DNA of 64,000 nucleotides from a virus. Positions 16,180 to 25,079 of the stretch are shown in pieces (the stretch's first letter is position 1; every line of letters begins with the position of its first letter). The translations under genes and the position numbers were made by a program. The stretch lies in IMG/VR virus record IMGVR_UViG_3300025096_000001, positions 126,001-190,000 of that record. One strand, written 5' to 3'. The notes under the pieces were generated by a model that searched no databases, had not been told where the DNA came from, and saw only the letters and a program-made list of their open reading frames with translations.

Positions 16180-17201
16180 TAGAAATTCCTCGTTCGAATG
16201 TGCGTTCCGCTTTCGGACTGGCCGGCGGAAGTTTGAACTATAAACTCAGACTTTATCTGCAGTTCTGTCAAGTTGCGGGCGCCACTGTAAGAGAATCCAG
16301 AACGAATACCCTTGTCTAAATCTTGTAGAAACAATTCTACCGGGCCACGTGCCGGCACTCTGCTGGTAATCCCCTCATAAGATGAGTACTTGCCGCGCCA
16401 GTCGACTTGGGCTTCTTTAGATGCCATCCCTCGATAAGTTTTCCAGCATTCACCGGTGCTATCTCGGAAGATCTCGCCCGGAGTTTCGTCGGTGCCAGAT
16501 AAGAGAGAACCAACCATGACCGCATCTGCGCCGGCGGCCAAAGCTTTAACTATATCACCAGAGTTCTTTATACCACCATCGGCTATAATTTTTACATCTC
16601 TATCGGTTTGAGCACAGTCTATGATAGTTTGAAGCCCGGGAACGCCATGGCCGGTTTGAATCCGAGTGGAGCATATAGAGCCTCCACCAATGTTACACCT
16701 AATGCTATCAGCGCCCCAATCGGACAAATCATTGATTCCCTCTAAGGTGGCGACATTACCCGCCATAATATGAAAATCTTCTCCAACTATTTTTCTAACC
16801 TCTTCTAAGGCGCGCCTCATCATGATATGATGGCCGTGGGCTACATCAATACACAAATAGCCTATTTCGGCGTCTCGGAGGGCCTGTGCGCGCTCTATAT
16901 AATCTCCTGATACTCCAATGGCTGCACCAATAATACTCGGCTCAAACAGCCTTCGTACGTGGGCTACCTGTACATCAATCGTATTGTAACGATGGATGAC
17001 GGCACTTGCGCCGGCATCAGTCATGGCGTTGGCCATTGCTGTTTCTGCTATTGTGTCCATTGGCGAGGCTATGATGGGCAGCGGTAAACTAAAGTGTTCA
17101 CTAAGATGACCGCTGATATCAATATCACTCCTTGATTCAATGTCCGAGTATTGCGGCCGCAACAGTACGTCGTCGTACGACAGCCCTATCCTTCTTTTCA
17201 C
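16179..17201 (-). CDS. IMP dehydrogenase-like enzyme without CBS domains
   Basis: This 340-aa protein starts with GTG at 17201, coupled to the thioredoxin stop. It has a TIM-barrel IMPDH/GMPR core: SYDDVLLRP at the N-terminus, the catalytic loop GGGSICSTR with Cys167, [20 protein letters not shown], and the flap region YRGMASKE. The C-terminus ([10 protein letters not shown], then [13 protein letters not shown]) resembles IMPDH rather than GMP reductase. The regulatory CBS pair is absent, so the length is that of a GMP reductase. IMPDH makes XMP from IMP, the committed step to guanine nucleotides. GMP reductase remains the alternative. Confidence 0.8.
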   Translation of the reverse strand: MKRRIGLSYDDVLLRPQYSDIESRSDIDISGHLSEHFSLPLPIIASPMDTIAETAMANAMTDAGASAVIHRYNTIDVQVAHVRRLFEPSIIGAAIGVSGDYIERAQALRDAEIGYLCIDVAHGHHIMMRRALEEVRKIVGEDFHIMAGNVATLEGINDLSDWGADSIRCNIGGGSICSTRIQTGHGVPGLQTIIDCAQTDRDVKIIADGGIKNSGDIVKALAAGADAVMVGSLLSGTDETPGEIFRDSTGECWKTYRGMASKEAQVDWRGKYSSYEGITSRVPARGPVELFLQDLDKGIRSGFSYSGARNLTELQIKSEFIVQTSAGQSESGTHIRTRNF

Positions 17202-17584
17202 TTGACTTCCTTTTTGATAAAATCACGCATTTGTTTTACTGTAAACCATGTTTTTTTATTTGGTTTTTCTGGTTCTGGCATAACTTCATATTTAGCCATT
17301 CTCTGGCGCGGCATATCTGGATCAGGCTTAACAGCCACAATAGACGGGACGCCCCTGAATTTCAACTTCTTCGGTATTGAAGGGTCATCATTCACGTTGA
17401 AAGCATAAAAGTATAAACCCTCTTCCTCTGAAAATTCTTTTGCAATGTCCATGTAATACTCTTGAAGCGAGTGGCATAAGTGACAAGAAGTGCTGTAAAA
17501 TTTTATAACACACGTTATAGGTTCCTTAACTTGGTTGTGTAAAATTTGGTGCAAGCTTTCTTCGTTAATCCGTTGAACTTTCAT
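17198..17584 (-). CDS. Thioredoxin-like protein
   Basis: This 128-aa protein has the redox motif CHLC at residues 34-37 after the strand CVIKFYSTS. The cis-proline loop FRGVPSIVAV is about 40 residues later. A short C-terminal extension is rich in Pro and Lys. Thioredoxins reduce ribonucleotide reductase and other enzymes, so it may serve the phage-encoded RNR at 26292-28259. The gene overlaps IMPDH (ATGA/GTG region) and the preceding zinc protein gene; GAAGGAG precedes the start. Confidence 0.85.
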   Translation of the reverse strand: MKVQRINEESLHQILHNQVKEPITCVIKFYSTSCHLCHSLQEYYMDIAKEFSEEEGLYFYAFNVNDDPSIPKKLKFRGVPSIVAVKPDPDMPRQRMAKYEVMPEPEKPNKKTWFTVKQMRDFIKKEVK

Positions 17585-17843
17585 TCTCTTTCTCCTTCTT
17601 GTAAGCTTCTACTGCTGCCGTCGCCTTTTCCCAACAATCAGGGCAATACAGTCGAATTGTTGTTTCATCTCTCACCACTACATTCCAAGTCATAGCCATT
17701 TCTTTACTTGTTTTGTCATAAGGCTTAAGGCAGGATAAGCACTGGTCTGGAAGGTTCTCAAATTGAAGAATTTTATCGGCGAAATTTTGGGACATGTCTT
17801 TGTTCATCTTTTTTTTGAGAGTGCGGCGCTGTTTCCTGTTCAT
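17565..17843 (-). CDS. Small basic zinc-ribbon protein
   Basis: The start at ATG 17843 overlaps the methylase stop (ATGA), giving 92 aa. The N-terminus MNRKQRRTLKKKM is very basic. CLSC and CPDC, about 30 residues apart, form a probable zinc ribbon. Proteins with this N-terminus are common in T4-like phages. Nucleic acid binding is likely, but no role is known. Confidence 0.6.
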   Translation of the reverse strand: MNRKQRRTLKKKMNKDMSQNFADKILQFENLPDQCLSCLKPYDKTSKEMAMTWNVVVRDETTIRLYCPDCWEKATAAVEAYKKEKENESSTD

Positions 17844-18313
17844 CTGTTTATACCCTCGACCCTCCAAAGTTCGCTACCTCCGTCGAATACTACGACTGCT
17901 GATGGAAATGGGGCTGAGTTCTTACTGTCACCAAATTTAAGGCGGCCTTTTACAAAGTGAATCTCTGATGCCTTCATAACGTACTTGTGCCAGTACTTTG
18001 TGTCGGTTCGCGCGGGGATAAGCATTACTACCTTAGTATCATTCTTCATAGCTTCATTATACCCCTTCTCTATCCACTTGTCAATGCCTCTTCCGTAGGG
18101 AGGATTAACAAAACAGGTAAACCCTTCCCAATCTTTTTCCAAGCCGTTCTCGGCCTCTGTGAAGAAGTTGGCGCACTTAGTGTTATGTGTGCTAGCACAA
18201 GGGTCCAAATTAAAAGGACCAAAGCGCCAGTTAAGCTTGTCAAAGAACTCTGTTGGGGTTGCCCAATTGCCAGTCTTGGAACTAAAAAGGGTCAGTTGTG
18301 TTGATTTATTCAT
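17840..18313 (-). CDS. Phage N6-adenine DNA methyltransferase (Dam/PF05869 type)
   Basis: This 157-aa protein has the short phage Dam pattern: WATPTEFFDKLNWRFGPFNLD, then PCAS, the catalytic NPPYGR at residues 70-75, MLIPARTDTKYW and FVKGRLKFG. These enzymes methylate adenine in DNA using S-adenosylmethionine and may protect phage DNA from host restriction. Target specificity cannot be read from the sequence. The start overlaps the dUTPase stop and the gene ends inside the start of the zinc-ribbon gene. Confidence 0.85.
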   Translation of the reverse strand: MNKSTQLTLFSSKTGNWATPTEFFDKLNWRFGPFNLDPCASTHNTKCANFFTEAENGLEKDWEGFTCFVNPPYGRGIDKWIEKGYNEAMKNDTKVVMLIPARTDTKYWHKYVMKASEIHFVKGRLKFGDSKNSAPFPSAVVVFDGGSELWRVEGINR

Positions 18314-18764
18314 CTGTGCTCCCTAGTGCGCCGTCGCCGCGAGTGCTAATGGTCATCGGATAGTCATATACATTGCCAATCGATTCTTTGGCTCGGAAGT
18401 GGACCACTGGTGTCATGACCAGTTGTGCAATCTTCATTCCGGGCTGAATAAATTGTGGCTCGCTGCCGACATTGTGTAAATTTACAAATACCTCACCATC
18501 GTACCCCGAATCGATTACGCAGGCTCCGACGAGAAGACTTCTCTTGGCAGCGTTGCCGGAGCGATTCTTTACCTCTAACATATATCCGTGTGGGATTCCA
18601 AATTTAAGACCGGTCTGAAACAGGCCAGATTGACTTGGCTTTAGGAATCGGCCGGCGGCCTCTTCTTGTGGGGGGCTATAAAATATATCTAAGCCGGCGT
18701 CGGATGGGTTGGCGCGCTGTGGTGTTCTGGCGTTATGTCTTGTCTTATAAAACTCAAGAATCAT
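18306..18764 (-). CDS. dut: dUTPase
   Basis: The start at ATG 18764 is chosen because GGAGGAG lies just upstream; this gives 152 aa. The five trimeric dUTPase motifs are present in order: DAGLDIFY, NRSGNAAK, VIDSGYDGEVFVNLHN, PGMKIAQLVMTPV and the C-terminal RGDGALGSTD. The enzyme hydrolyses dUTP to dUMP, keeping uracil out of DNA and feeding dTMP synthesis. It slightly overlaps the preceding small gene. Confidence 0.92.
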   Translation of the reverse strand: MILEFYKTRHNARTPQRANPSDAGLDIFYSPPQEEAAGRFLKPSQSGLFQTGLKFGIPHGYMLEVKNRSGNAAKRSLLVGACVIDSGYDGEVFVNLHNVGSEPQFIQPGMKIAQLVMTPVVHFRAKESIGNVYDYPMTISTRGDGALGSTDE

Positions 18765-19008
18765 TTTCTCCTCCCGACAGGATGTTGAAATTTTCAACAA
18801 CTTCATCGATGTTTACCTTGCCCTTATAAAGACGGTAAGCCTTTACAGCAGCACGAATTTCATCGGTGTTCAACCAGTTGTTTTCTCGGAATTCAGTTCG
18901 CAAATCGCGCCTCTGTTCCTTATAAGGCTCCATGGCCTCTTCAATAGCAGCCAATGTTCGGATATATTCCTTAACATAGCGCTTCCTCTCCTCATTTGTT
19001 GTAGCCAT
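18754..19008 (-). CDS. Conserved small helical phage protein
   Basis: This 84-aa protein is helical and charged (YVKEYIRTLAAIEEAMEPYK, then EQRRDLRTEFRENNWL). Similar proteins occur in marine T4-like phages with unknown role. It is the first gene after the promoter at 19035-19063 and overlaps dut. Confidence 0.55.
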   Translation of the reverse strand: MATTNEERKRYVKEYIRTLAAIEEAMEPYKEQRRDLRTEFRENNWLNTDEIRAAVKAYRLYKGKVNIDEVVENFNILSGGENDS

Positions 19009-19034
19009 TCGGCCCTCCTTTTGTTTACTATACT

Positions 19035-19063
19035 AATATAACAAATATATTCTCTGTTGTCAA
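19035..19063 (-). promoter_or_regulatory. Sigma70-type promoter for dut-methylase-IMPDH operon
   Basis: TTGACA (19063-19058) and TATATT (19040-19035) on the minus strand are separated by 17 nt. It lies 27 nt before the first gene of a run that includes dUTPase, methylase, thioredoxin and IMPDH. Confidence 0.75.
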
Positions 19064-19067
19064 CACT

Positions 19068-19778
19068 TTAATCAATATTAATTTGAAAAACTTGATGCAA
19101 GAATTTTTTAATCAGTGCTTCTTGAGCTTCTTCTGTTTGTGCTTCAGCAAAAGCGTAATTATAAGTCGATTTTTCATTATCAATAATCTTCTGTATTGAT
19201 TCGGATTCCTTTTTCATCCACCTAATCTGTGGCTCATAATTCTTAGGTGTGGAGATTTTAAACTTCTCTGCGGTTTCTATTAATACAAAGTATTTTCTCT
19301 TTTTTAATGCATTTACGCAATCTCCGAACATACTTACCCTTGATTTAATTTCAGATTCTGGCAGGGATTTGTCTATTCTGTCTGGGTGGATTGCGAGAGC
19401 GATCTTCTTGAACAGCTTGGCAAATGATTCGTGTATGGCGATGGCATCTGCTGACATTTGATATTCTTCATCAACTTCTTTTTGCGGAACCTTATTATGA
19501 ACAGCTATCGTCGTATCGCCAATGCTATCTATATCGGCCTCATCATCAGTGTTGTCATCAGCTATCTCGTTGCAGCCGTATAATTCATCCAGGCGCTCTC
19601 TGTTTTGTTTGTCGAGTTGAGATATGTCAATATTTCTTTCCGCACAAAACTTACGATAAAACTGTTCAAATTCGCCGGCGGCTTCCTTGCCAACTGCGCG
19701 AGCATAATCCAATTCTTCGTGTACAAATTTTAATCTGGATAAGGATCTGTGCCACTTTAATTTTTTGCTTATGGACAT
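19068..19778 (-). CDS. J-domain (DnaJ-like) protein
   Basis: In this 236-aa protein the segment KLFKKIALAIHPDRIDKSLP contains the HPD tripeptide at residues 131-133, preceded by a basic helix as in helix II of J-domains. It is followed by a helix with ALKKRKYF. J-domains stimulate Hsp70 ATPase. The flanking regions are charged helices with no zinc-finger or Gly-rich region, so this is a class III-type J protein. It probably redirects host DnaK or works in replication, as lambda P and DnaJ do. An ACTATTTA octamer lies 5 nt before the start codon. Confidence 0.65.
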   Translation of the reverse strand: MSISKKLKWHRSLSRLKFVHEELDYARAVGKEAAGEFEQFYRKFCAERNIDISQLDKQNRERLDELYGCNEIADDNTDDEADIDSIGDTTIAVHNKVPQKEVDEEYQMSADAIAIHESFAKLFKKIALAIHPDRIDKSLPESEIKSRVSMFGDCVNALKKRKYFVLIETAEKFKISTPKNYEPQIRWMKKESESIQKIIDNEKSTYNYAFAEAQTEEAQEALIKKFLHQVFQINID

Positions 19779-19782
19779 GCCT

Positions 19783-19790
19783 TAAATAGT
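19783..19790 (-). promoter_or_regulatory. ACTATTTA octamer adjacent to J-domain gene start
   Basis: The minus strand reads AAACTATTTAAGGC directly before the ATG at 19778. The spacing is too short for a normal leader, so this copy may be coincidental. Confidence 0.3.
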
Positions 19791-19800
19791 TTAACGAGCG

Positions 19801-22800
19801 TCAAGCTAACAGCTTAAATGTTCTACCAACAGCATATGTCGAAAATCCCCAGTTTTCATCGTACTTTAATCGAGCCATGTAAGGTCGATTTAAATGAATG
19901 CGATCCTTTTCGGGTTTAATGCCCCAACAGCGAATGCGTGTTAGTTCGTTATTGCTATCGATAACTTCTACAATCCAATAGTCTTTGCCTTTTTTGGTCT
20001 TTTTCGGAACAATCTTGCGCGGGATGAACCAGCACACTTGAAGCTCTTGATCAAATTCTGAAATAGGGGGGATGAATCTATCTTGTAATCTCTGTACGGT
20101 GTCTGGCCTAATAACAAGGTTAATCGGAAACACGCCAGTCAAATCAGATTTAAACTGGATAATCTCTTCTTCGCTAAAGTCTCCTTCAGGCCGATACAAC
20201 TCGATATTCTCGGCTAGCTTCTTAAGATTTTTTGGACGGTCGACAACACACGAAGACCAGAAATGTTTGCGGCCGCTAAAGCGTTCATCAACGATGTTAT
20301 CGAGAGCACCGCCGCGACACAGCGCGTCCAGAGACTTCTTGTTTAGTTTAGAATATGTAATACCCTCATTGAATAAAAGATCTTCCGCGCTATTAAGAGG
20401 ACGATTAGCAAGTATCTGATCAATCGCAGATGTGCCCAATCCCTTAATTGAAGTTAATGGCTGGATTAGTGTTTTACTATCTTCGTTAATCTCCCACACG
20501 GTGCCTGACTTGTTCACATCTAGTGGTGCGATATCAAAGCCATACTTCTTTGCAATGTTGATCGCCTTCTCTTTGCGGCTCTCAGGTTCCTTATCTAAGA
20601 ACGCAGCCATCCACTCCGCAGGATAATAATGCCACAACCATGCGCACTGGTAAGAAATGATAGAATAACTTACAGCATGTGACTTGTTGAAACCATAGCC
20701 TGAGAAGAATTCAAACTTGTCCCAGAGGGATTGTGCCTCGTCGCGGGGAATCTTGTTGTGTACGCAGCCTTTAATAAACTTGTCATGCAGTCTGCCCTTA
20801 ACAGATCCCTTGCCGGTTCCCTTTTTGGTCAACACCTTGCGCAACATGTTTCCTTCATCGAGCGTCAAGCCACCAAGCTTGTGAGCCAATAGAGCAATCT
20901 GTTCTTGAAAGATAAGAAACCCAAAAGTCTCCTGTGTGATCTCGCAAGCCTCATCAGACAAATACTTGATCATATGTGGCCTTTCCTTCGCTTCTACATA
21001 ATCTGCGTCGACGCCGGCCGACAATGGGCCGGGCCGAAAAATAGATGTGATGGCCGAAACATCAATGATGTTGTTTGGCTTTGCTTTTACACAAAACTGT
21101 TGGGCGCCGTGCTCTGTAAATTGGAATACCCCAGCCCAGCGGCCGGTGTGAAAAACTTTCTCGTAGACAGTCTGGTCATTCATGTCCAGCCGATCGGGGT
21201 GAAGCTTATTCTCATAGTAATCACGCACCTGTGTAAACGTTGGGTTCTCTACGTCGTGATGGCGACGAAGGATGTGTTCAATGCAGCCCTCCATCATCTT
21301 GAGTGTGGACAAGCCAAGCAAATCGAACTTAATGAAACCCATTGGTTCAAGGTGTCGAACGTTTTGGCCTTCTGCCCAAGGTGCTTGGCGCACACCACCG
21401 GAATTAATCAATGGCATATTCGCATCAAGGTTCTCAGCAATAACAACACCGCCGGCATGACGAGAACAGGAGCGAACCTGCCCAACCAAGCCTTCAACGT
21501 GTGTCTTAACTTCAGGATACTTATTAAGATAGGTCTGCAGGGCTGGAGAGAACTCCATAACCTCTTCCCATGTGGGCGCATATACTCCTGCCTTGATGCC
21601 GTGCTTTCGCTTGGCTTCCGGTGTGGCTTCGCGGATCATAACCGAAGTAACGGTATTCACCTCCGTAAAGGGAATATTGTATAGCTTTGATATGTCTTTA
21701 ATCAACGACTTAAGCTGTAACGTGTTCCAATTAGAAATCGGGGCAACGCAGTCCTCTCCCCACATTTCTACCAACTTTTCCTTTAGAGCCATACTGTCGG
21801 ATACATCATAATCAATATCTGGATAGTCTTTCGCATCAGAGCGCAAGAATCGCGAGAACAGTAGACCATATTTAATCGGGTCGACCTGGGTAATGTTTAA
21901 CGCATATGCCACCAATGAACCTGCGGCAGAGCCGCGGCCCGGTCCGGTTAGCATCATGTCTGTGGCGACGTCGACGATTGATTTCATTGTTAAAAAATAC
22001 TTAGAGAACCCTCGGTCATCGATAACATTCAATTCGTGGCGCAGTCGGTCTGTGTACTCTTTATTGGTGTGGAGACCCTTTTCTTTGAGACCTTCTAGTG
22101 CGAAGTTCACCAACGCTTGTGTGGCAGTGAAGCCGGCCGGGACAACGAATTCAGGAAGGCGAACTGTGTTATCAGGTAGGAATGATTCGATGCGATCAAA
22201 AGCAATTCTGTGTGTCTCTTCAATACTCTGTAAGACCACACCATCATCATAATCAAAGCCTTGTTCTTCCGAATACTGCTTATAGCTTTCCCACATTTGA
22301 TCGCCGTTCTTCGGATACAACTCATAGCCGATCTCTTCAACGCCGGCCGGCAGTTGGGATTCTTCGTCTGCCCATGAGGGCCGCCCTTTACCAAGCCAAC
22401 CAAGACGCTTGTAAAGCTCTCTGTCCTTCCAAGCGTCAGGGTTGGGGTAATGGCTATCAGCTGTCGTGACTAGTCTAACGCCAAACTCTTCAGCAACCTG
22501 AATCACATACTGATTAAGTTCATGTTGCTCTTTAATATTGTTCCATTGTATCTCGGCATACCAGCGATCACCGAAAATGTCAACCATACGTCGTGTGGAC
22601 TCGCGCATAGCCTCCAGTACGGCTTCGGCGCCGTCATCTCGGTTCTCCCAATAGTTTCCAGCGTACACCCCGCCAAGACAAGCAGATGAGGCAATGATAC
22701 CTTCATTGTATTTCTTAAGAAGCTCATAATCGATACGTGGATATCGGTAGAAATTCTCCGATTGATATGATTCCGATACCAATTTAAATAGGTTATTCAG

Positions 22801-23232
22801 GCCGGTTTGGTTCTGAGCCAAGAGCACTAAATGGCGGCGACGACGAAGAACATCTTGCGTCTTCTTACTGTTTCCCTCATCCTCAACCGTGGCGCCAGAT
22901 TGGCCGCCCTTCTTTGCGGCTCTGGCGCGTTTCTTGTCTTCCATGGCGCGAGCATATTCTTCATGCCACTCTTCAATAGAGGGAATGAAGTAAGCCTCAC
23001 AGCCAAAAATAGGCTTAAAGTCCTTGCCCTGTTCTTTCATTTTCTTGGCGTGTAGCACCTGATATGCTAGCCCATTCATGTTCCCATGATCGGTCAGCGC
23101 TAATGCATCACCGCCATTTTCATAGCAAAAATCCATGTGTGCTTGGGGATACCCGATTGCGTCAAAGATAGAGCCTGCAACGCTGTGCGCATGCAGACCT
23201 ACAAATTTAATATTAGAATCGACTCGATTCAT
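19801..23232 (-). CDS. dnaE: Bacterial-type DNA polymerase III alpha subunit (family C)
   Basis: This 1143-aa protein has an N-terminal PHP domain (VGLHAHSVAG at 11-20, ALTDHGNMNG). The palm motif PGRGSAAGSLVAYAL starts near residue 431, and PDIDYDVSD at 471-479 carries catalytic aspartates 472 and 474. CSRHAGGVVIA, GYGFNKSHAVSY, a helix-hairpin-helix region (IKGLGTSAIDQI) and a C-terminal OB-like region complete the DnaE layout. The exonuclease domain of PolC is absent. As T4-like phages normally use a family B polymerase, this is presumably the phage replicase. The PHP site may or may not proofread. A promoter lies just upstream. Confidence 0.95.
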   Translation of the reverse strand: MNRVDSNIKFVGLHAHSVAGSIFDAIGYPQAHMDFCYENGGDALALTDHGNMNGLAYQVLHAKKMKEQGKDFKPIFGCEAYFIPSIEEWHEEYARAMEDKKRARAAKKGGQSGATVEDEGNSKKTQDVLRRRRHLVLLAQNQTGLNNLFKLVSESYQSENFYRYPRIDYELLKKYNEGIIASSACLGGVYAGNYWENRDDGAEAVLEAMRESTRRMVDIFGDRWYAEIQWNNIKEQHELNQYVIQVAEEFGVRLVTTADSHYPNPDAWKDRELYKRLGWLGKGRPSWADEESQLPAGVEEIGYELYPKNGDQMWESYKQYSEEQGFDYDDGVVLQSIEETHRIAFDRIESFLPDNTVRLPEFVVPAGFTATQALVNFALEGLKEKGLHTNKEYTDRLRHELNVIDDRGFSKYFLTMKSIVDVATDMMLTGPGRGSAAGSLVAYALNITQVDPIKYGLLFSRFLRSDAKDYPDIDYDVSDSMALKEKLVEMWGEDCVAPISNWNTLQLKSLIKDISKLYNIPFTEVNTVTSVMIREATPEAKRKHGIKAGVYAPTWEEVMEFSPALQTYLNKYPEVKTHVEGLVGQVRSCSRHAGGVVIAENLDANMPLINSGGVRQAPWAEGQNVRHLEPMGFIKFDLLGLSTLKMMEGCIEHILRRHHDVENPTFTQVRDYYENKLHPDRLDMNDQTVYEKVFHTGRWAGVFQFTEHGAQQFCVKAKPNNIIDVSAITSIFRPGPLSAGVDADYVEAKERPHMIKYLSDEACEITQETFGFLIFQEQIALLAHKLGGLTLDEGNMLRKVLTKKGTGKGSVKGRLHDKFIKGCVHNKIPRDEAQSLWDKFEFFSGYGFNKSHAVSYSIISYQCAWLWHYYPAEWMAAFLDKEPESRKEKAINIAKKYGFDIAPLDVNKSGTVWEINEDSKTLIQPLTSIKGLGTSAIDQILANRPLNSAEDLLFNEGITYSKLNKKSLDALCRGGALDNIVDERFSGRKHFWSSCVVDRPKNLKKLAENIELYRPEGDFSEEEIIQFKSDLTGVFPINLVIRPDTVQRLQDRFIPPISEFDQELQVCWFIPRKIVPKKTKKGKDYWIVEVIDSNNELTRIRCWGIKPEKDRIHLNRPYMARLKYDENWGFSTYAVGRTFKLLA

Positions 23233-23241
23233 TGTGCCTCC

Positions 23242-24123
23242 TTAAGTGTTATAAGGTATATTAACATGTATATGAGGCAAAGTCAACTCTTTTCTTGGAG
23301 TTTGTATAACTTTTTCTGATCCCATGTATGAACGATATTGCTCCCACTCAGAAATATCATAATACCAGTCGATTTCGACTGTGTTAGCAGAAGAGGTGTC
23401 TATTTCAGCGAAGACGTCTTGAATCTGAAATTTTCTTGCCGACCACCTCTCGTTTATCGGTAATTTTTGACTCGGATATTTTTGGTTGGGTAAGGGGGGT
23501 AAATACTCCCTTGTGGTTTTTTGGTTTATTGATTTCCTGCACTTTTTAAAGTCCTCTCCTTTCATGGTAAATGATGTACATATATTTTCTTTAACGGTTT
23601 GACCCCTGTAAGTTAAAAAGAAATTAGTTTTTGGGTTTGCAATTTGTTTTCTATAATTTCGTATATCGTAAATATCATATACTGACATAGGAAAACTTAC
23701 AAAGTAGTTGTTCGGTAAAATCCATTTTGAAATTTTATATGCGGTGTACCATGCTGTATACATTCCATATAAAACAGACCACCCATATGAATCACGGCGA
23801 TCGCGATCCTTTGGGTGGATTGGTACGTAATAAATAGGTACTTCTTTTCTATGTTCTGCATAAAATTTATAAAATTTTCGCTCGTAGTAAACCGGATCAT
23901 ATACCCAGTCACCAACTGTCTTGCGTATAATCGGCGCCAAATCATTGTTCGCTACAATCCATATGGTGCTGCAGCCGGCCATAGCACATTCAAAAACCGA
24001 CTTCTGAATAGCAGTCAAGCCATTGGCGACAGGCAACAAAATCTCGGGTACCGGGCTATCAATATCTGTTATTAAATTGGCCACAGGAATAATCCCGGCT
24101 GTGTGTATGTGGCTGGCCATCAA
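23242..24123 (-). CDS. Nucleotidyltransferase-like protein, tentative
   Basis: This 293-aa protein starts GIIPVANLITDIDSPVPEIL, then LPVANGLTAIQKSVFECAMA and IWIVANNDLAPIIRKTVGDW. This order recalls the nucleotide-binding N-terminus of sugar-phosphate nucleotidyltransferases (G-x-x-T-x-L, cooperative segment with I-I-V-x-N). The second block YYVPIHPKDRDRRDSYGWSV contains acidic and basic residues that could form the active site. The C-terminal half is unfamiliar. If correct it would join a sugar-1-phosphate to a nucleotide, which could connect to the phosphomannomutase-like gene. A predicted promoter for dnaE lies inside its 3' end. Confidence 0.4.
   Translation of the reverse strand: MMASHIHTAGIIPVANLITDIDSPVPEILLPVANGLTAIQKSVFECAMAGCSTIWIVANNDLAPIIRKTVGDWVYDPVYYERKFYKFYAEHRKEVPIYYVPIHPKDRDRRDSYGWSVLYGMYTAWYTAYKISKWILPNNYFVSFPMSVYDIYDIRNYRKQIANPKTNFFLTYRGQTVKENICTSFTMKGEDFKKCRKSINQKTTREYLPPLPNQKYPSQKLPINERWSARKFQIQDVFAEIDTSSANTVEIDWYYDISEWEQYRSYMGSEKVIQTPRKELTLPHIHVNIPYNT
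23258..23286 (-). promoter_or_regulatory. Sigma70-type promoter for dnaE
   Basis: TTGACT (23286-23281) and TAATAT (23263-23258) on the minus strand are separated by 17 nt. It overlaps the 3' end of the upstream gene and lies 26 nt before dnaE. Confidence 0.6.
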
Positions 24124-25079
24124 ATTCCTCTTAAAAGTCGATCGTAGGCCATATAAGTTTGTGATAAATCTGCGTATACACTTTCTCTCTCGCTCTTGTT
24201 GACAACTTTAACGCCCTTAATGTTTTCCAAGGTCCGGTCGGAGCATGAGGATCTCTTGTTGCGCCTGATATGCGTTGTTTTAAATTTATAATAAAGTTTT
24301 CTACCATTTGAATCGTGTCCGTTGAAAAGGCCGCGCATTCCTCTTGATTCCATTTCGGAGACAAGTTTGAATCTAGCCATTGTTTCTGAAAAATTAAAGT
24401 CTGACATCTGCTCTTGTTTTAATATTGAGAGCACACAAGCATCTTTAACAGCAGTATTTCCATCAATGCGGTCTGATGGATAAAACCATACTCGTTTAAC
24501 AAAACTATCATCTGTCTGAAAGTAATCAATCTCATGTTTTCCACCTTTGTTGAATGCTATCCAATCATAGCATAAATAATCAGTATTATCAAGTATTTTT
24601 TCTGTTCTGTTGCCAGATATATTGTCATCGCCAAAATAGTAGCACTCGTTAAACCTAATTTCGGCTATTTTTGAATATTCATTAAAACAGATTATCTTAT
24701 TGTCTTCTATTCTTAGGCTTTTACATAAGTTAGACAGCGGCGCGTTGCCATTCAAGGATAATAAAAACAGCAACCTCTCCCATAACAATTGTTTGGGAGG
24801 ACCAACACTGAGCGATTCACCAAATGTCGTTAAGCTTTTTTGTTTTATATCATCAGGAAAATTAAATCCTGATACATCTATGTCGGGTGCTAAGTAATCA
24901 AACCGGAAGGGTTTTCTCAAATCTGAGAAAATTACTGGAGAAAAATTCTGGGCTGCGAAGATAATCGCATCAAAAGAACTCCCTATCACCACGGTATCGT
25001 ATTCAAAGATCAAGTTATTTATCGTCGCAATAGTCGCCCTGTACACTATATCCAGTTGATTCTTCAATTTTAATCTCAT
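24120..25079 (-). CDS. Hypothetical protein with Rossmann-like N-terminus
   Basis: This protein has up to 319 aa. The segment YDTVVIGSSFDAIIFAAQN looks like a beta-alpha nucleotide-binding start. The rest (VGPPKQLLWERLLFLLSLN, then CYYFGDD, WIAFNKGG) is not recognised. The start is uncertain: ATG at 25079 overlaps the endolysin gene by 65 nt, while a TTG at 25013 just after that gene's stop would put the Rossmann-like strand at the N-terminus. Its stop overlaps the nucleotidyltransferase-like gene. The two are probably functionally linked. Confidence 0.5.
   Translation of the reverse strand: MRLKLKNQLDIVYRATIATINNLIFEYDTVVIGSSFDAIIFAAQNFSPVIFSDLRKPFRFDYLAPDIDVSGFNFPDDIKQKSLTTFGESLSVGPPKQLLWERLLFLLSLNGNAPLSNLCKSLRIEDNKIICFNEYSKIAEIRFNECYYFGDDNISGNRTEKILDNTDYLCYDWIAFNKGGKHEIDYFQTDDSFVKRVWFYPSDRIDGNTAVKDACVLSILKQEQMSDFNFSETMARFKLVSEMESRGMRGLFNGHDSNGRKLYYKFKTTHIRRNKRSSCSDRTLENIKGVKVVNKSERESVYADLSQTYMAYDRLLRGI

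Noticed and set aside
20905-21684. Long plus-strand open frame of 259 codons opposite dnaE
   Set aside because: It is the shadow of the dnaE coding strand, has no ribosome binding site, and its composition follows dnaE codon bias. No plus-strand frame in the window looked like a gene.
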